Below, in pieces: positions 52,539 through 61,225 of a DNA stretch of 64,000 nt. Source of the DNA: Terriglobia bacterium. GTDB lineage: Bacteria; Acidobacteriota; Terriglobia; Terriglobales; Acidobacteriaceae. The stretch is from assembly GCA_020072645.1 (NCBI GenBank), contig JAIQGK010000003.1:682001-746000 (forward strand), read 5' to 3'. Position numbers and translations under genes: made by a program. Positions within the stretch are counted from its first letter, which is position 1, and each line of letters opens with the position of its first letter. The notes beneath the pieces are model-generated. The model did no database searches. It was not told the origin of the DNA and saw nothing but the letters and a program-made list of their open reading frames with translations.

Positions 52539-53345
52539 ATGGTGACAACACGCGCGAACATGCCTGGAGTCGATACAGCGGCGATGCTGGACGGTAATCA
52601 GGAACTCACACGCCGTATCGCGGAAAAAGGCGATTGGTTTCACAATATCAACCTGAATGGGGTCTGGACGGCCCCTAATCACTTCCTGGGGGACTTTCCC
52701 AATGTAAAGTGGAAGCACATTGCCCCTGCGCTGCCCGCGGATCTGTCCGGCGCCAGCGTGCTTGATATCGGCTGCAATGGCGGGTTCCATTCCATTGAGC
52801 TCAAAAAGAGAGGCGCCAGACGCGTTTTGGGCGTCGATGTGGACGATCGTTACCTGGAGCAGGCGCGCTTTGCCTCTCAGGTGCTGGAACTCGACATCGA
52901 ATTTGCCAAATGCTCTGTCTATGACGTGGATTCCATCCCTGGGCAATTCGACTTTGTCCTGTTTATGGGAGTTTTTTACCATTTGCGCTATCCGTTGTTC
53001 GCGCTCGACAAGGTCGTCAAGAAGGTCGGAGGAAGTCTGATATTCCAGACCATGATTCGCGGCTCTCTCACCAGTCCTGAGCTGCGGGAGGATTATCATT
53101 TCTGGAACATGGAGATATTCAAGGACCCTGATTTTCCCTGTATGTACTTTATTGAAAAGAATTATGCGGGAGATCCCACCAACTGGTGGATCCCCAATCA
53201 CGGCGCAATGGAAGGAATGCTGCGCAGCTCAGGCCTGGAAATTACCTCTCATCCTGAACAGGAAACCTGGATCTGCGCCCCTTCTCACGTCACTAAGGAC
53301 GACGGTAAATATCTTTTGGACCACGAATTAGCGGGCACTCTGTAA
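52539..53345 (+). CDS. SAM-dependent methyltransferase (CmoB/TIGR04290-like)
   Basis: 268-aa class I methyltransferase. SAM-binding motif I is VLDIGCNGGFHSIEL (about 73-87), acidic motif II DVDDRYLEQAR, and FDFVLFMGVFYHLRYPLFALD is motif IV onward. The N-terminal HNINLNGVWTAPNHFLGDFPN and overall layout resemble the CmoB group and the TIGR04290 methyltransferases, which I recall occurring near radical SAM and glycosyltransferase genes. First gene of the glycan cluster, in the same frame as the next gene with 10 codons between stop and start. ATG at 52539 preferred; TTG at 52512 is possible. Substrate unknown; a sugar hydroxyl is likely from context. Confidence 0.82.
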   Translation: MVTTRANMPGVDTAAMLDGNQELTRRIAEKGDWFHNINLNGVWTAPNHFLGDFPNVKWKHIAPALPADLSGASVLDIGCNGGFHSIELKKRGARRVLGVDVDDRYLEQARFASQVLELDIEFAKCSVYDVDSIPGQFDFVLFMGVFYHLRYPLFALDKVVKKVGGSLIFQTMIRGSLTSPELREDYHFWNMEIFKDPDFPCMYFIEKNYAGDPTNWWIPNHGAMEGMLRSSGLEITSHPEQETWICAPSHVTKDDGKYLLDHELAGTL

Positions 53346-53375
53346 CCTGGCCCAGCTCTATGCAAAGGTGCATGC

Positions 53376-54296
53376 ATGGTTGAAGCAGTTATGTTGTGGA
53401 ATGAGCCTAACAATCTCTCGCATTGGGATTTCAAGCTTGATCCCGATTGGAAAATGTTTGCCGGCATGGTCATTGCCGCCAGCAAGGCCATTCGTCGTGA
53501 GAATCCTGAGCTGCCCATAGTGCTCGGTGGGATCTCACCCATAGACCCTCATTTTATTCAACTGCTCGGCTCTTACGGCGTGCTGGATGCCGTAGATGTG
53601 GTCTCTGTCCATGGATTTCCGCTGGATTGGAACCACTGGCAACTTCAGGATTGGCCCAAAAAGATCGAAGAAATTCGCGCCGTCACCAGCAAGCCCGTCT
53701 GGGTTTCTGAAGCTGGTGTTTCCTCTTTCGGCGCTGAAGAAGTGCAGGCCTTTGGCCTCCAGCGCACGGCTGAGCTGCTGATGCCGATTGTGGACCGCGT
53801 GCACTGGTATAGCCTGCTTGACCTGCCGGCAACGTGGTCGGCCACTACACGCCACAAAGAAGCTGAAGGCAGCGCTTATTATCGCCATTACTACATGGGA
53901 CTCTTGCGTGAAGACGGTTCACCCAAGCTGGCCGCGGAATCATTCCCCAGCGGAATGGGAATCTGCCAGTGGTTCCATTATGAAGATCCTCGTCTCGACC
54001 TCGCCGTCGATTGGTTGAAGCGCCTGGGCGTCAAGTATCTGCGCACTGGCGTAAGCTGGGCGGATTGGTACCGTGAGAACGCGGAAGCATGGTTCGATCG
54101 CCAAATGCAGGCCCTGGAACCTTTCAACACCACGCTGACGCTGTGTTTTACTCCGGAGCACATGGGGATCGCTCCCCATTACACTAGTCCGCCAAAACGC
54201 GCTGAAGACTTTGCTGAGTTTGCAGTCTGGGCCGTGCGCAAGTATGCCGCCGTAGCAGCAAGAAAAGATAATCCCGCTTTAATAGGAGCCAGGTAA
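53376..54296 (+). CDS. GH-A-like glycosidase with permuted barrel order
   Basis: 306 aa. The acid/base motif WNEPNN (Glu10) and nucleophile motif WVSEAG (Glu112) are those of clan GH-A retaining glycosidases such as GH39 xylosidases. They normally follow strands beta1-beta3, but here beta4 is at the very N terminus, beta8-like RVHWYSLLDL is near 141-150, and a beta1-beta3-like segment (MGICQWFHY...LDLAVDWLKRLGVKYLRTGVSW...TLTLCFTPEHMG) forms residues 194-265, ending in the helix that would lead into beta4. No missing first half exists upstream, where only 30 bases separate it from the methyltransferase stop. AAAGG ribosome site. Activity (trimming or transglycosylation of a glycan) is inferred. 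Confidence 0.75.
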   Translation: MVEAVMLWNEPNNLSHWDFKLDPDWKMFAGMVIAASKAIRRENPELPIVLGGISPIDPHFIQLLGSYGVLDAVDVVSVHGFPLDWNHWQLQDWPKKIEEIRAVTSKPVWVSEAGVSSFGAEEVQAFGLQRTAELLMPIVDRVHWYSLLDLPATWSATTRHKEAEGSAYYRHYYMGLLREDGSPKLAAESFPSGMGICQWFHYEDPRLDLAVDWLKRLGVKYLRTGVSWADWYRENAEAWFDRQMQALEPFNTTLTLCFTPEHMGIAPHYTSPPKRAEDFAEFAVWAVRKYAAVAARKDNPALIGAR

Positions 54297-54299
54297 GAA

Positions 54300-55418
54300 A
54301 TGGCAAAGAACATACTCATCACTGGCGGCGCAGGGTTTGTGGGATCGCACCTTGCTGACGCTCTGCTGGCCGCTGGCCACCACGTTCGCATTCTTGACAA
54401 CCTTACAGGCCAGGTCCATCGCGATGGAATTCCTGAATACCTGGCTGATGGCGTTGAGTTCATTCAAGGCGATGTTCGGGATTCAGCCGCTATGCGGCGC
54501 GCGCTAGCGGGCGTTGAGATCGTCTTTCACATGGCAGCCGCCGTGGGTGTAGGCCAGTCAATGTATGAGATTGAGCATTACATGGGTACCAACACGCAGG
54601 GCACAGCAGTACTGCTGCAGCAACTTCTGGACCGTAGATGCAGGGTGGAGAAGCTGGTGCTGGCTTCGTCCATGTCGATCTACGGCGAAGGAAAATATCT
54701 TTGCGCACAATGCGGCAGCGTGTCCCCGCAGCTTCGCACCGTCGACCAGCTCAGGCTCAAACAGTGGGAGCCAAACTGCCCCACGTGTGGTGAAGCTCTT
54801 ACGCCGATTCCAACCGATGAATCCAAGCCGCTCCAGTGCAGCTCCATTTATGCGCTTTCCAAGAAAGACCAGGAAGAAATGTCGCTGCTCTTTGGCCGGA
54901 CGTACAGCCTACCCGTAGTGGCATTGCGCTACTTCAATATCTACGGGACGCGGCAAGCGCTTTCCAATCCGTATACGGGCGTGGCCGCAATCTTCGCTTC
55001 GCGATTGATGAACGGCAATCCTCCGCTGATTTTTGAAGATGGAGCGCAGCTGCGTGACTTTGTCAGCGTGGAAGATGTTGTCCGCGCCAACCTGCTGGCC
55101 ATGGAGTCTTCGCAAGCAGACGGCATGGCGCTAAACATTGGATCGGGTGAGCCGATTTCGATTCGTGAAGTGGCGACCGAACTGGCGTGCGCTATGGACT
55201 CTGACATTGCCGCGGAGCTTACCCAGAAATACCGCGCCGGCGATGTCCGCCATTGTTTTGCCGATATCTCTGCCGCACGCAAATTTCTTGGGTACACGCC
55301 GCAAGTACGTTTTACCGATGGATTGAAAGACCTGGTGGAGTGGTTGTGCTCACAGCAGCCGCAGGACCGTGCCGCTGAAGCAGTGGCCCAACTCAGCGAA
55401 TTTGGGTTGACGGCCTAG
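54300..55418 (+). CDS. NAD-dependent sugar epimerase with zinc-ribbon insertion
   Basis: 372-aa extended SDR acting on a nucleotide sugar. NAD motif GGAGFVG (9-15), Ser in ASSMSIYGEG and the active-site YALSK. An insertion at about 133-166 carries Cys135-x-x-Cys138 and Cys160-x-x-Cys163, a likely zinc knuckle. A similar insertion, as I recall, occurs in dTDP-L-rhamnose 4-epimerases of the WbiB type, which makes a deoxysugar epimerase a reasonable guess. Starts 4 bases after the GH-A gene stop, so translation is probably coupled. Confidence 0.87.
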   Translation: MAKNILITGGAGFVGSHLADALLAAGHHVRILDNLTGQVHRDGIPEYLADGVEFIQGDVRDSAAMRRALAGVEIVFHMAAAVGVGQSMYEIEHYMGTNTQGTAVLLQQLLDRRCRVEKLVLASSMSIYGEGKYLCAQCGSVSPQLRTVDQLRLKQWEPNCPTCGEALTPIPTDESKPLQCSSIYALSKKDQEEMSLLFGRTYSLPVVALRYFNIYGTRQALSNPYTGVAAIFASRLMNGNPPLIFEDGAQLRDFVSVEDVVRANLLAMESSQADGMALNIGSGEPISIREVATELACAMDSDIAAELTQKYRAGDVRHCFADISAARKFLGYTPQVRFTDGLKDLVEWLCSQQPQDRAAEAVAQLSEFGLTA

Positions 55419-55447
55419 TCACAACGATTTTTTTTGAAGGGGGAACA

Positions 55448-56560
55448 ATGCGCAAGCAGGATACCCGCGCGGTGTTGATTTTTGGAGGAGCAGGCTTTAT
55501 CGGGTCGAACCTGGCCCACTCTCTGCTCTCCCACACCGATGCCAAGGTGCACATTTTTGATAATCTCTCCCGCGCCGGAGTGCACCACAATGTGGAATGG
55601 CTGAGAAAAATGGCAGGCAATTCCGGACGGCTCCAGGTGACGGTCGGCGATGTCCGCGATGCCCGTCAGGTTGAGAAAGCCGTGGCCCATGCGAACGAGA
55701 TTTATCATTTTGCCGCGCAGGTCGCAGTCACCACGTCTGTTGCCGATCCTCGGCATGACTTTGAAGTGAATCTCGCCGGCACATTCAATGTTCTGGATGC
55801 TGCCCGTCGGTCGGGCAATCGGCCTTTTATTCTGTTTACATCAACCAATAAAGTTTATGGCGAACTGGGCCTTGGCACGCCAGTCATCAGCGGCAAGCGT
55901 TATATAACTCCGATGCAGCAGGGCGTTTCAGAATCACAGCCGCTGGATTTCCACTCTCCTTATGGATGTTCCAAAGGCGCTGCTGATCAGTACGTGCGCG
56001 ATTTTGGCCGAATCTACGGCATGCCAACCGTTGTCTTCAGGATGTCCTGTGTGGCTGGGCCACGGCAATTTGGCACGGAAGATCAGGGATGGGTGGCCCA
56101 CTTTGTTTATTCCGCTTTGCAGGAAGAACCAGTCGTAATCTATGGCGATGGACGCCAGGTGCGCGACGTGCTTTGCGTGGACGACCTGCTGCGCGCCTTC
56201 GACGCCGCGCGCCAGAATATTGAAATTACCAGGACTGAGGTTTACAACGTGGGCGGCGGCCCGCAGAATTCCATCTCTCTCCTTGAACTGATGGATGAGA
56301 TCGCCATGTTGACCGGGCATCCAATGGAATGTGTGCTGAACGAGCGCCGCATTGGCGATCAACTGGTCTATATCACCAATAACGCCAAGATCCAGCAGGA
56401 CACTGGCTGGAGACCCGAGATCGGGCTCAAGAAGACGTTGCGGCTTTTGCAAAGCTTCTGGGAAGAGAACCATGGAGTGCTGGCCAAGCGGCGGCGTAAC
56501 ACCGCACCAGCCTTGCCGTCCTTTGAACTGGCCACCGAACTCTCCGGGAGGGCGGGATGA
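55448..56560 (+). CDS. CDP-paratose 2-epimerase-like SDR
   Basis: 370-aa extended SDR. NAD motif GGAGFIG (15-21), TSTNKVYGE, active-site YGCSK in FHSPYGCSKGAADQYVRD, and MSCVAGPRQFGTEDQGWVAHF. The last two blocks are characteristic of CDP-paratose 2-epimerase (tyvelose synthase) and its relatives, so a C2 epimerisation of a CDP- or UDP-sugar is likely. No CDP-glucose dehydratase or paratose synthase is next door. Overlaps the radical SAM gene by 4 bases (ATGA). Confidence 0.88.
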   Translation: MRKQDTRAVLIFGGAGFIGSNLAHSLLSHTDAKVHIFDNLSRAGVHHNVEWLRKMAGNSGRLQVTVGDVRDARQVEKAVAHANEIYHFAAQVAVTTSVADPRHDFEVNLAGTFNVLDAARRSGNRPFILFTSTNKVYGELGLGTPVISGKRYITPMQQGVSESQPLDFHSPYGCSKGAADQYVRDFGRIYGMPTVVFRMSCVAGPRQFGTEDQGWVAHFVYSALQEEPVVIYGDGRQVRDVLCVDDLLRAFDAARQNIEITRTEVYNVGGGPQNSISLLELMDEIAMLTGHPMECVLNERRIGDQLVYITNNAKIQQDTGWRPEIGLKKTLRLLQSFWEENHGVLAKRRRNTAPALPSFELATELSGRAG

Positions 56561-57855
56561 AGTTTGCCCTGCTCAATCCCAACTGGGACTTCAAGGGCTC
56601 AACCTATTTCGGCTGTCAGGACGCGCATACTCCGCTTGAGCTCTTGTTTGCCGCCGATCAATTGCGTATTGCTGGTCATGAATCTCTGGTAATCGATGCG
56701 CAGACGGACACTCTCAGCATCAACGAAGCGCGTCGTCGGCTCGATGCATTCGCGCCCGACTTTCTAGTGATCCCGACTGCGCCTTCATATCTCTTCTGGC
56801 GCTGTCCACCGCCGGAGCTGCGCGTGCCTATGGAATGGTTTGCCGGCTTGCGTAGCAATGCGATCAAAGTCGCTATTGGCCCGCATCCTTCGGCGACGCC
56901 CGCAGCGACTATCCGCAAGACTGGCTGTGACGTGACGCTACGTGGAGAACCCGACCAGATTCTGGCGGAACTCGCGAGCAAGCCGTGGCATGAGATTATC
57001 GGCTGCTGCTTCAGAGAAGAAGATGGGCAATTGCACATCAGCCCTGGTTCGGCCGTTACAGATATGGCCACCTTGGGACCGCTTGATTTCAAAAATTACA
57101 ACGTTGGAGCGCACTGGCATCGTCACCATGTCTTCACCAATGATCACGGTCTTGGAGCAGAACTGGAGTTTGCCCGTGGATGTCCCTGGGCATGCACCTT
57201 CTGCAACAAGACGCTTTTTCGCAATAAATTCCGCGAGCGCAGCGTGGATGCCGTTCTCCAGGAAGTGGATACGCTGATCGCGCGCGGCGTCCAATACATT
57301 TATTTCATCGATGAAATCTTCGGCGTCGGCAAGAATGTTAATCGTTTGCTGGAAGGCATTGCTGAGCGTCCGATGAAGATTGGTTTTCAGACGCGCATTG
57401 ATCTCTGGAATGAAGACACGCTGGACCTTCTGGGCCGCGCCCATTGCATTTCCATGGAATGCGGAGTGGAGTCCATCACGCCTGAAGGCCGTGAAGACCT
57501 GAATAAAAATTGCCGCATAGGCACGGACCGCATCGCGGAATTGCTGGTCTATGCTCGCGGCCGCATTCCGTGGGTGCAGGCGAATTTGATTCTCACGGAG
57601 CGGGACGATCGCGCGGAGATTCACCGCTGGCAGGAACAATTGAAGCAAAAAGGCGTCTGGGTGAGCGAGCCGGTGCCTATGTTCCCATATCCAGGGAGCC
57701 CACTTTATAACCAGACTTTTTCCGCCACGCCGGACGACATGGCCTGGGAGCGCGCCCATCGCCACTACACGTCGATGTTTGCGGACAAGGGCTATAGCGA
57801 CATTCAAGAGCAAACGCCGCTGGCGATCGAGGAATTGGAAACATGCACATCTTAG
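56557..57855 (+). CDS. B12-binding-type radical SAM protein
   Basis: 432 aa. N-terminal cobalamin-binding-like Rossmann region (about 1-135; PLELLFAADQLRIAGHESLVIDAQ) without the DxHxxG cobalamin ligand motif, as in many of this class. The radical SAM core has Cys209-x-x-x-Cys213-x-x-Cys216 (GCPWACTFCNK), then YIYFIDEIFG and SMECGVESITPEGRE. Possible reactions include C-methylation or rearrangement of a sugar or lipid-linked intermediate; it resembles the radical SAM group (TIGR04295, from memory) found with oligosaccharide genes. Overlaps both neighbours. Confidence 0.87.
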   Translation: MKFALLNPNWDFKGSTYFGCQDAHTPLELLFAADQLRIAGHESLVIDAQTDTLSINEARRRLDAFAPDFLVIPTAPSYLFWRCPPPELRVPMEWFAGLRSNAIKVAIGPHPSATPAATIRKTGCDVTLRGEPDQILAELASKPWHEIIGCCFREEDGQLHISPGSAVTDMATLGPLDFKNYNVGAHWHRHHVFTNDHGLGAELEFARGCPWACTFCNKTLFRNKFRERSVDAVLQEVDTLIARGVQYIYFIDEIFGVGKNVNRLLEGIAERPMKIGFQTRIDLWNEDTLDLLGRAHCISMECGVESITPEGREDLNKNCRIGTDRIAELLVYARGRIPWVQANLILTERDDRAEIHRWQEQLKQKGVWVSEPVPMFPYPGSPLYNQTFSATPDDMAWERAHRHYTSMFADKGYSDIQEQTPLAIEELETCTS

Positions 57856-58949
57856 TCACGGCGGATACGCTGGGCGGTGTTTGGACATACACGCGGGAGT
57901 TGGTGACGGGGCTTGTACGCCGCGGCGATCGGGTCACGCTCGTGAGCTTTGGCGACATTCCTACCGCCGCGCAAACGCGTTGGATGGACGGCCTGGCCAA
58001 TCTTGATTATCGACCCACGGCGTTCAAGCTGGAATGGATGCTCGATTCTGAAGCCGACATGGAAGCATCGTCCCAATATCTTCTGGCGACTATCGATGAA
58101 AGCCGTCCCGATCTTCTCCATTTCAGCCAGTTCTATTACGGAGCTTTGCCGTGCGATGTTCCGCGCGTCGTGGTTGCTCACAGTGATGTTGTGAGCTGGT
58201 GGATGTCCGTCCACCGGCAGTTGCCGCCGGAAACTGAATGGCTGCACTGGTATCGCCAGATAGTCACTCGCGGCTTGCATGAAGCCACAACTGTGGTCGC
58301 GCCTTCGCGCTGGATTCTGGAACAAATTGAGCTTTATTACGGCAAGCTTCGGTCCAGCGCCGTAATTCACAATGGCCGTAGCCCCGCCTTGTTTAATCCC
58401 TACATCGGCAAACAGGAAACCACCGTGACGTTGGGACGTTTGTGGGACACCGGCAAGAACGTATCCCTTCTGCTGAAACGTGAAATGCCCGGATCGGTGC
58501 GCATCGTTGGATGTGACCGCCATCCTGATTTGCAACATCATTCCTTCGTGGCTGAAACAATCAGACCCAACATTTCCCTGGATCCCCAGCAGGATGAGCG
58601 GCAGATCACGCAGACGCTGGCTCGCGCCGGAATTTATGCCGCAACTTCGCAATATGAGCCGTTCGGCCTGGCTCCGGTGGAAGCGGCGCTTTCACGCTGC
58701 GCCATCGTTGCCAGCGATATACCCTCGTTCCGCGAACTCTGGGAAGGTGCGGCAATTTTCTTCCGCAACAATGATCCGGAAAGCTTGAGTGAGGCGCTTG
58801 AACGTGTCCAACGCGACCCTGTTTTACGCCTGAGCTACGGCAACATGGCGCTGCGCCACGCGCGGCTGCATTTCACGGCTGACCGCATGGTCGCGGACTA
58901 CAAGCATCTTTATCACAAGCTGGCCCCCGCGCAGGCCCTCAGCGCATGA
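57843..58949 (+). CDS. GT4-family glycosyltransferase 1
   Basis: 368-aa GT-B enzyme. N-terminal LVTADTLGGVWTYTRELVTGL acceptor-domain start; C-terminal donor site with ATSQYEPFGLAPVEAALS (E-x7-E). The middle VTLGRLWDTGKNVSLLL is the usual link. Retaining transfer from a nucleotide sugar. Overlaps the radical SAM gene by 13 bases and the next gene by 4. Confidence 0.88.
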   Translation: MHILVTADTLGGVWTYTRELVTGLVRRGDRVTLVSFGDIPTAAQTRWMDGLANLDYRPTAFKLEWMLDSEADMEASSQYLLATIDESRPDLLHFSQFYYGALPCDVPRVVVAHSDVVSWWMSVHRQLPPETEWLHWYRQIVTRGLHEATTVVAPSRWILEQIELYYGKLRSSAVIHNGRSPALFNPYIGKQETTVTLGRLWDTGKNVSLLLKREMPGSVRIVGCDRHPDLQHHSFVAETIRPNISLDPQQDERQITQTLARAGIYAATSQYEPFGLAPVEAALSRCAIVASDIPSFRELWEGAAIFFRNNDPESLSEALERVQRDPVLRLSYGNMALRHARLHFTADRMVADYKHLYHKLAPAQALSA

Positions 58950-60067
58950 GCCAGAAGCTCAATATCGCTCTCTTTTCCCACTCCATGGTTTCTGACTGGA
59001 ACCATGGCAACGCTCACTTTCTGCGCGGACTGATGCGTGAACTGGTGCGCTTGGGCCACACTGTCCGCTGTTATGAAGAGTTGAGCTCCTGGTCGCTCAC
59101 CAACCTGATGAAGCAGGAGGGCGAGCGCGCTATTGAGGCCATAGATTCTTTCCGCCGCGCTTATCCTGAACTCGATATCCGTTTTTATAAGTCCGGTGAC
59201 GACGATTTCTCCCGGTTTCTGGAAGATGAGTTGAAAGAGACCCACGTCGTCTTGTTGCACGAATGGAATGATCCTCGAGTGGTAAATCAGGTGCTCGCGT
59301 TGAAGAAAAAGCTTGGCTTTACCGCGCTGTTCCATGACAGCCATCACCGCGCTCACACTAGCGCCGGTGAAATTCTAAAGTTTCATTTGCACCTGGTGGA
59401 TGGCGTGCTCGCGTTTGGCGAAGCCATCCGCCGTATTTATGTCGATGGCTTCGGCATTAACCGCGCATGGACTTTTCATGAAGCCGCTGACGTGGAGCAG
59501 TTCCATCCGCTCCAGCGCCGCAAAGAGATTGACGTGGTCTGGATCGGCAACTGGGGCGACGATGAGCGTTCCGCCGAACTGGATGAGTTCCTGATCCAGC
59601 CGGCGCTGGCCCTGCCGGAACTGCGCGTGGTGGCTCACGGCGTCCGTTATCCCGACTTTGCGCTGCAAAAGCTGGTCGGGGCCAACATTGAGTATCGCGG
59701 CTATTTGCCCAACTTGTTTTCTCCACAGGTTTATGCGGAAAGCGTGGTCACCTTGCATATTCCACGCCGTGAGTATGCAAATGGCCTGGCCGGTATTCCC
59801 ACCATTCGCGTGTTCGAGGCCCTGGCCTGCGGTATTCCGCTGGTCTGTTCGCCCTGGATGGATCAGGAAAATCTCTTTCGTCCCGGCGAAGATTACCTGG
59901 TAGTGAATGACGGCGTTGAGATGACGGAGCAGCTGCGGCACCTTCGCCGCGATGGAAAGGCGCGTTATCAGCTTGCCGAAAATGGATTGCAGACCATTCG
60001 TGAGCGCCATACCTGCGCTCATCGCGCGCAACAACTGATGGAAATCTGCCAGGAGATCTCGCGATGA
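58946..60067 (+). CDS. CgeB-like glycosyltransferase 1
   Basis: 373-aa GT-B protein of the CgeB/Glyco_trans_1_2 type. Starts NIALFSHSMVSDWNHGNAHFLRGLMRELV; donor half has YLPNLFSPQVYAESVVTLHIPRREY and IRVFEALACGIPLVCSPW with EDYLVV. Related in layout to the next two genes but the most divergent of the three. Overlap of 4 bases with each neighbour indicates translational coupling. Confidence 0.85.
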   Translation: MSQKLNIALFSHSMVSDWNHGNAHFLRGLMRELVRLGHTVRCYEELSSWSLTNLMKQEGERAIEAIDSFRRAYPELDIRFYKSGDDDFSRFLEDELKETHVVLLHEWNDPRVVNQVLALKKKLGFTALFHDSHHRAHTSAGEILKFHLHLVDGVLAFGEAIRRIYVDGFGINRAWTFHEAADVEQFHPLQRRKEIDVVWIGNWGDDERSAELDEFLIQPALALPELRVVAHGVRYPDFALQKLVGANIEYRGYLPNLFSPQVYAESVVTLHIPRREYANGLAGIPTIRVFEALACGIPLVCSPWMDQENLFRPGEDYLVVNDGVEMTEQLRHLRRDGKARYQLAENGLQTIRERHTCAHRAQQLMEICQEISR

Positions 60068-61146
60068 AACTTTTCGTTTTTGGCTCCAGCATCACATCTT
60101 CTTACTGGAACGGCGCGGCGACTTATTATCGCGGCATTTATAAGCAGCTTCACGTGCTGGGACATCAGATTACATTCGCCGAGCCTGACGCTTATCGCCG
60201 CCTGCAAAACCGTGATGCGGGCGATTTCAGCTACGTTGAAACCATAGTTTACAAAGATGCTGAAGAAATTCCCGCCCTGCTGAAGCAGGCCGCCGAATGC
60301 GATCTGGTGGTCAAGCACAGCGGGGTGGGCGTATTCGACGAACTGCTGGAAGAAAAAGTGTTGGAGTGCCGGTCCGATAAGACCCGGGTCGCGTTTTGGG
60401 ACGTGGATGCTCCCGCGACTTTGTCGCGCGTGGAAACAAATCCTACTGACGCATTTCGTGCGCTCATTCCCGAATACGATTTTATTTTTACTTATGGCGG
60501 CGGTGCGCCGGTTGTGGATCACTACCGGCGTCTGGGCGCGGCCAATTGCCATCCCATTTACAACGCACTAGATCCGGAAACGCATCATCCTGTCCCGCCG
60601 GATCCAGCTTTGGCCTGCGATCTGTTATTTGTAGGCCATCGCTTGCCGGACCGCGAGCGCCGCGTAGAAGAGTTTTTCTTCCGCGCAGCCGAGCTTGCTC
60701 CAGAGTTCCATTTCGCATTGGGCGGGGAAGGATGGGGCGGCAAGCGGCTTCCTGCCAATGTCCGCTGGATAGGCCACGTGGGTACGGGCGATCACAACCG
60801 CGTGAACTGTTCCGCGCACATGGTGCTGAACATCAACCGCGACTCCATGGCGGGCGTGGGATTTTCTCCGCCCACGCGCGTCTTTGAAGCCGCCGGCGCA
60901 GGGGCGTGCCTGATTACAGACCGTTGGGCGGGTATCGACCAGTTCTTTGCCCCGGAAAAAGAGATACTGGTAGCGGACTGCGCGGAAGGAATTGTTTCCT
61001 GCTTGCGGAACATCTCCGCAGCCAGAGCAAAAGAGATTGGCCAGAACATGCACGCGCGGGCGTTGCGCGACCATACGTATGCATTGCGAGCGAAAGAAGT
61101 GGATGCCATTCTTGAACCGGTGTCAGTGGGCCCTGTAACAGGTTGA
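60064..61146 (+). CDS. CgeB-like glycosyltransferase 2
   Basis: 360-aa CgeB-family protein beginning FVFGSSITSSYWNGAATYYRG, a start shared with the following paralog. Donor half: VLNINRDSMAGVGFSPPTRVFEAAGAGACLITDRW and EILVAD. The repeated DLLFVGHRLPDRERRVEEFFF is the family's second-domain entry. Sugar and acceptor unknown. Confidence 0.86.
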   Translation: MKLFVFGSSITSSYWNGAATYYRGIYKQLHVLGHQITFAEPDAYRRLQNRDAGDFSYVETIVYKDAEEIPALLKQAAECDLVVKHSGVGVFDELLEEKVLECRSDKTRVAFWDVDAPATLSRVETNPTDAFRALIPEYDFIFTYGGGAPVVDHYRRLGAANCHPIYNALDPETHHPVPPDPALACDLLFVGHRLPDRERRVEEFFFRAAELAPEFHFALGGEGWGGKRLPANVRWIGHVGTGDHNRVNCSAHMVLNINRDSMAGVGFSPPTRVFEAAGAGACLITDRWAGIDQFFAPEKEILVADCAEGIVSCLRNISAARAKEIGQNMHARALRDHTYALRAKEVDAILEPVSVGPVTG

Positions 61147-61196
61147 CGTTATCCTTGCTCGGGTCGGGAAACGGCGCATTTCACCAGCGAGATAAA

Positions 61197-61224
61197 GCTA
61201 ATTGCTGACTGCTGATTGCTGATT
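61197..61224. repeat. Imperfect heptamer tandem repeat, block 5
   Basis: GCTAATT-GCTGACT-GCTGATT-GCTGATT, four units ending one base before the ATG of the third CgeB-like gene; no Shine-Dalgarno sequence is left in this position. Confidence 0.75.
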
Positions 61225-61225
61225 T

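Noticed and set aside
52512-54296. Methyltransferase and GH-A protein as one read-through fusion
   Set aside because: They share a reading frame with only one TAA and ten codons between them, but the second gene has its own AAAGG site and ATG, and the linker residues look non-coding.
2100-61224. Heptamer blocks as CRISPR-like arrays
   Set aside because: Units are 7 bases with no spacers; no cas genes. They are simple tandem repeats.
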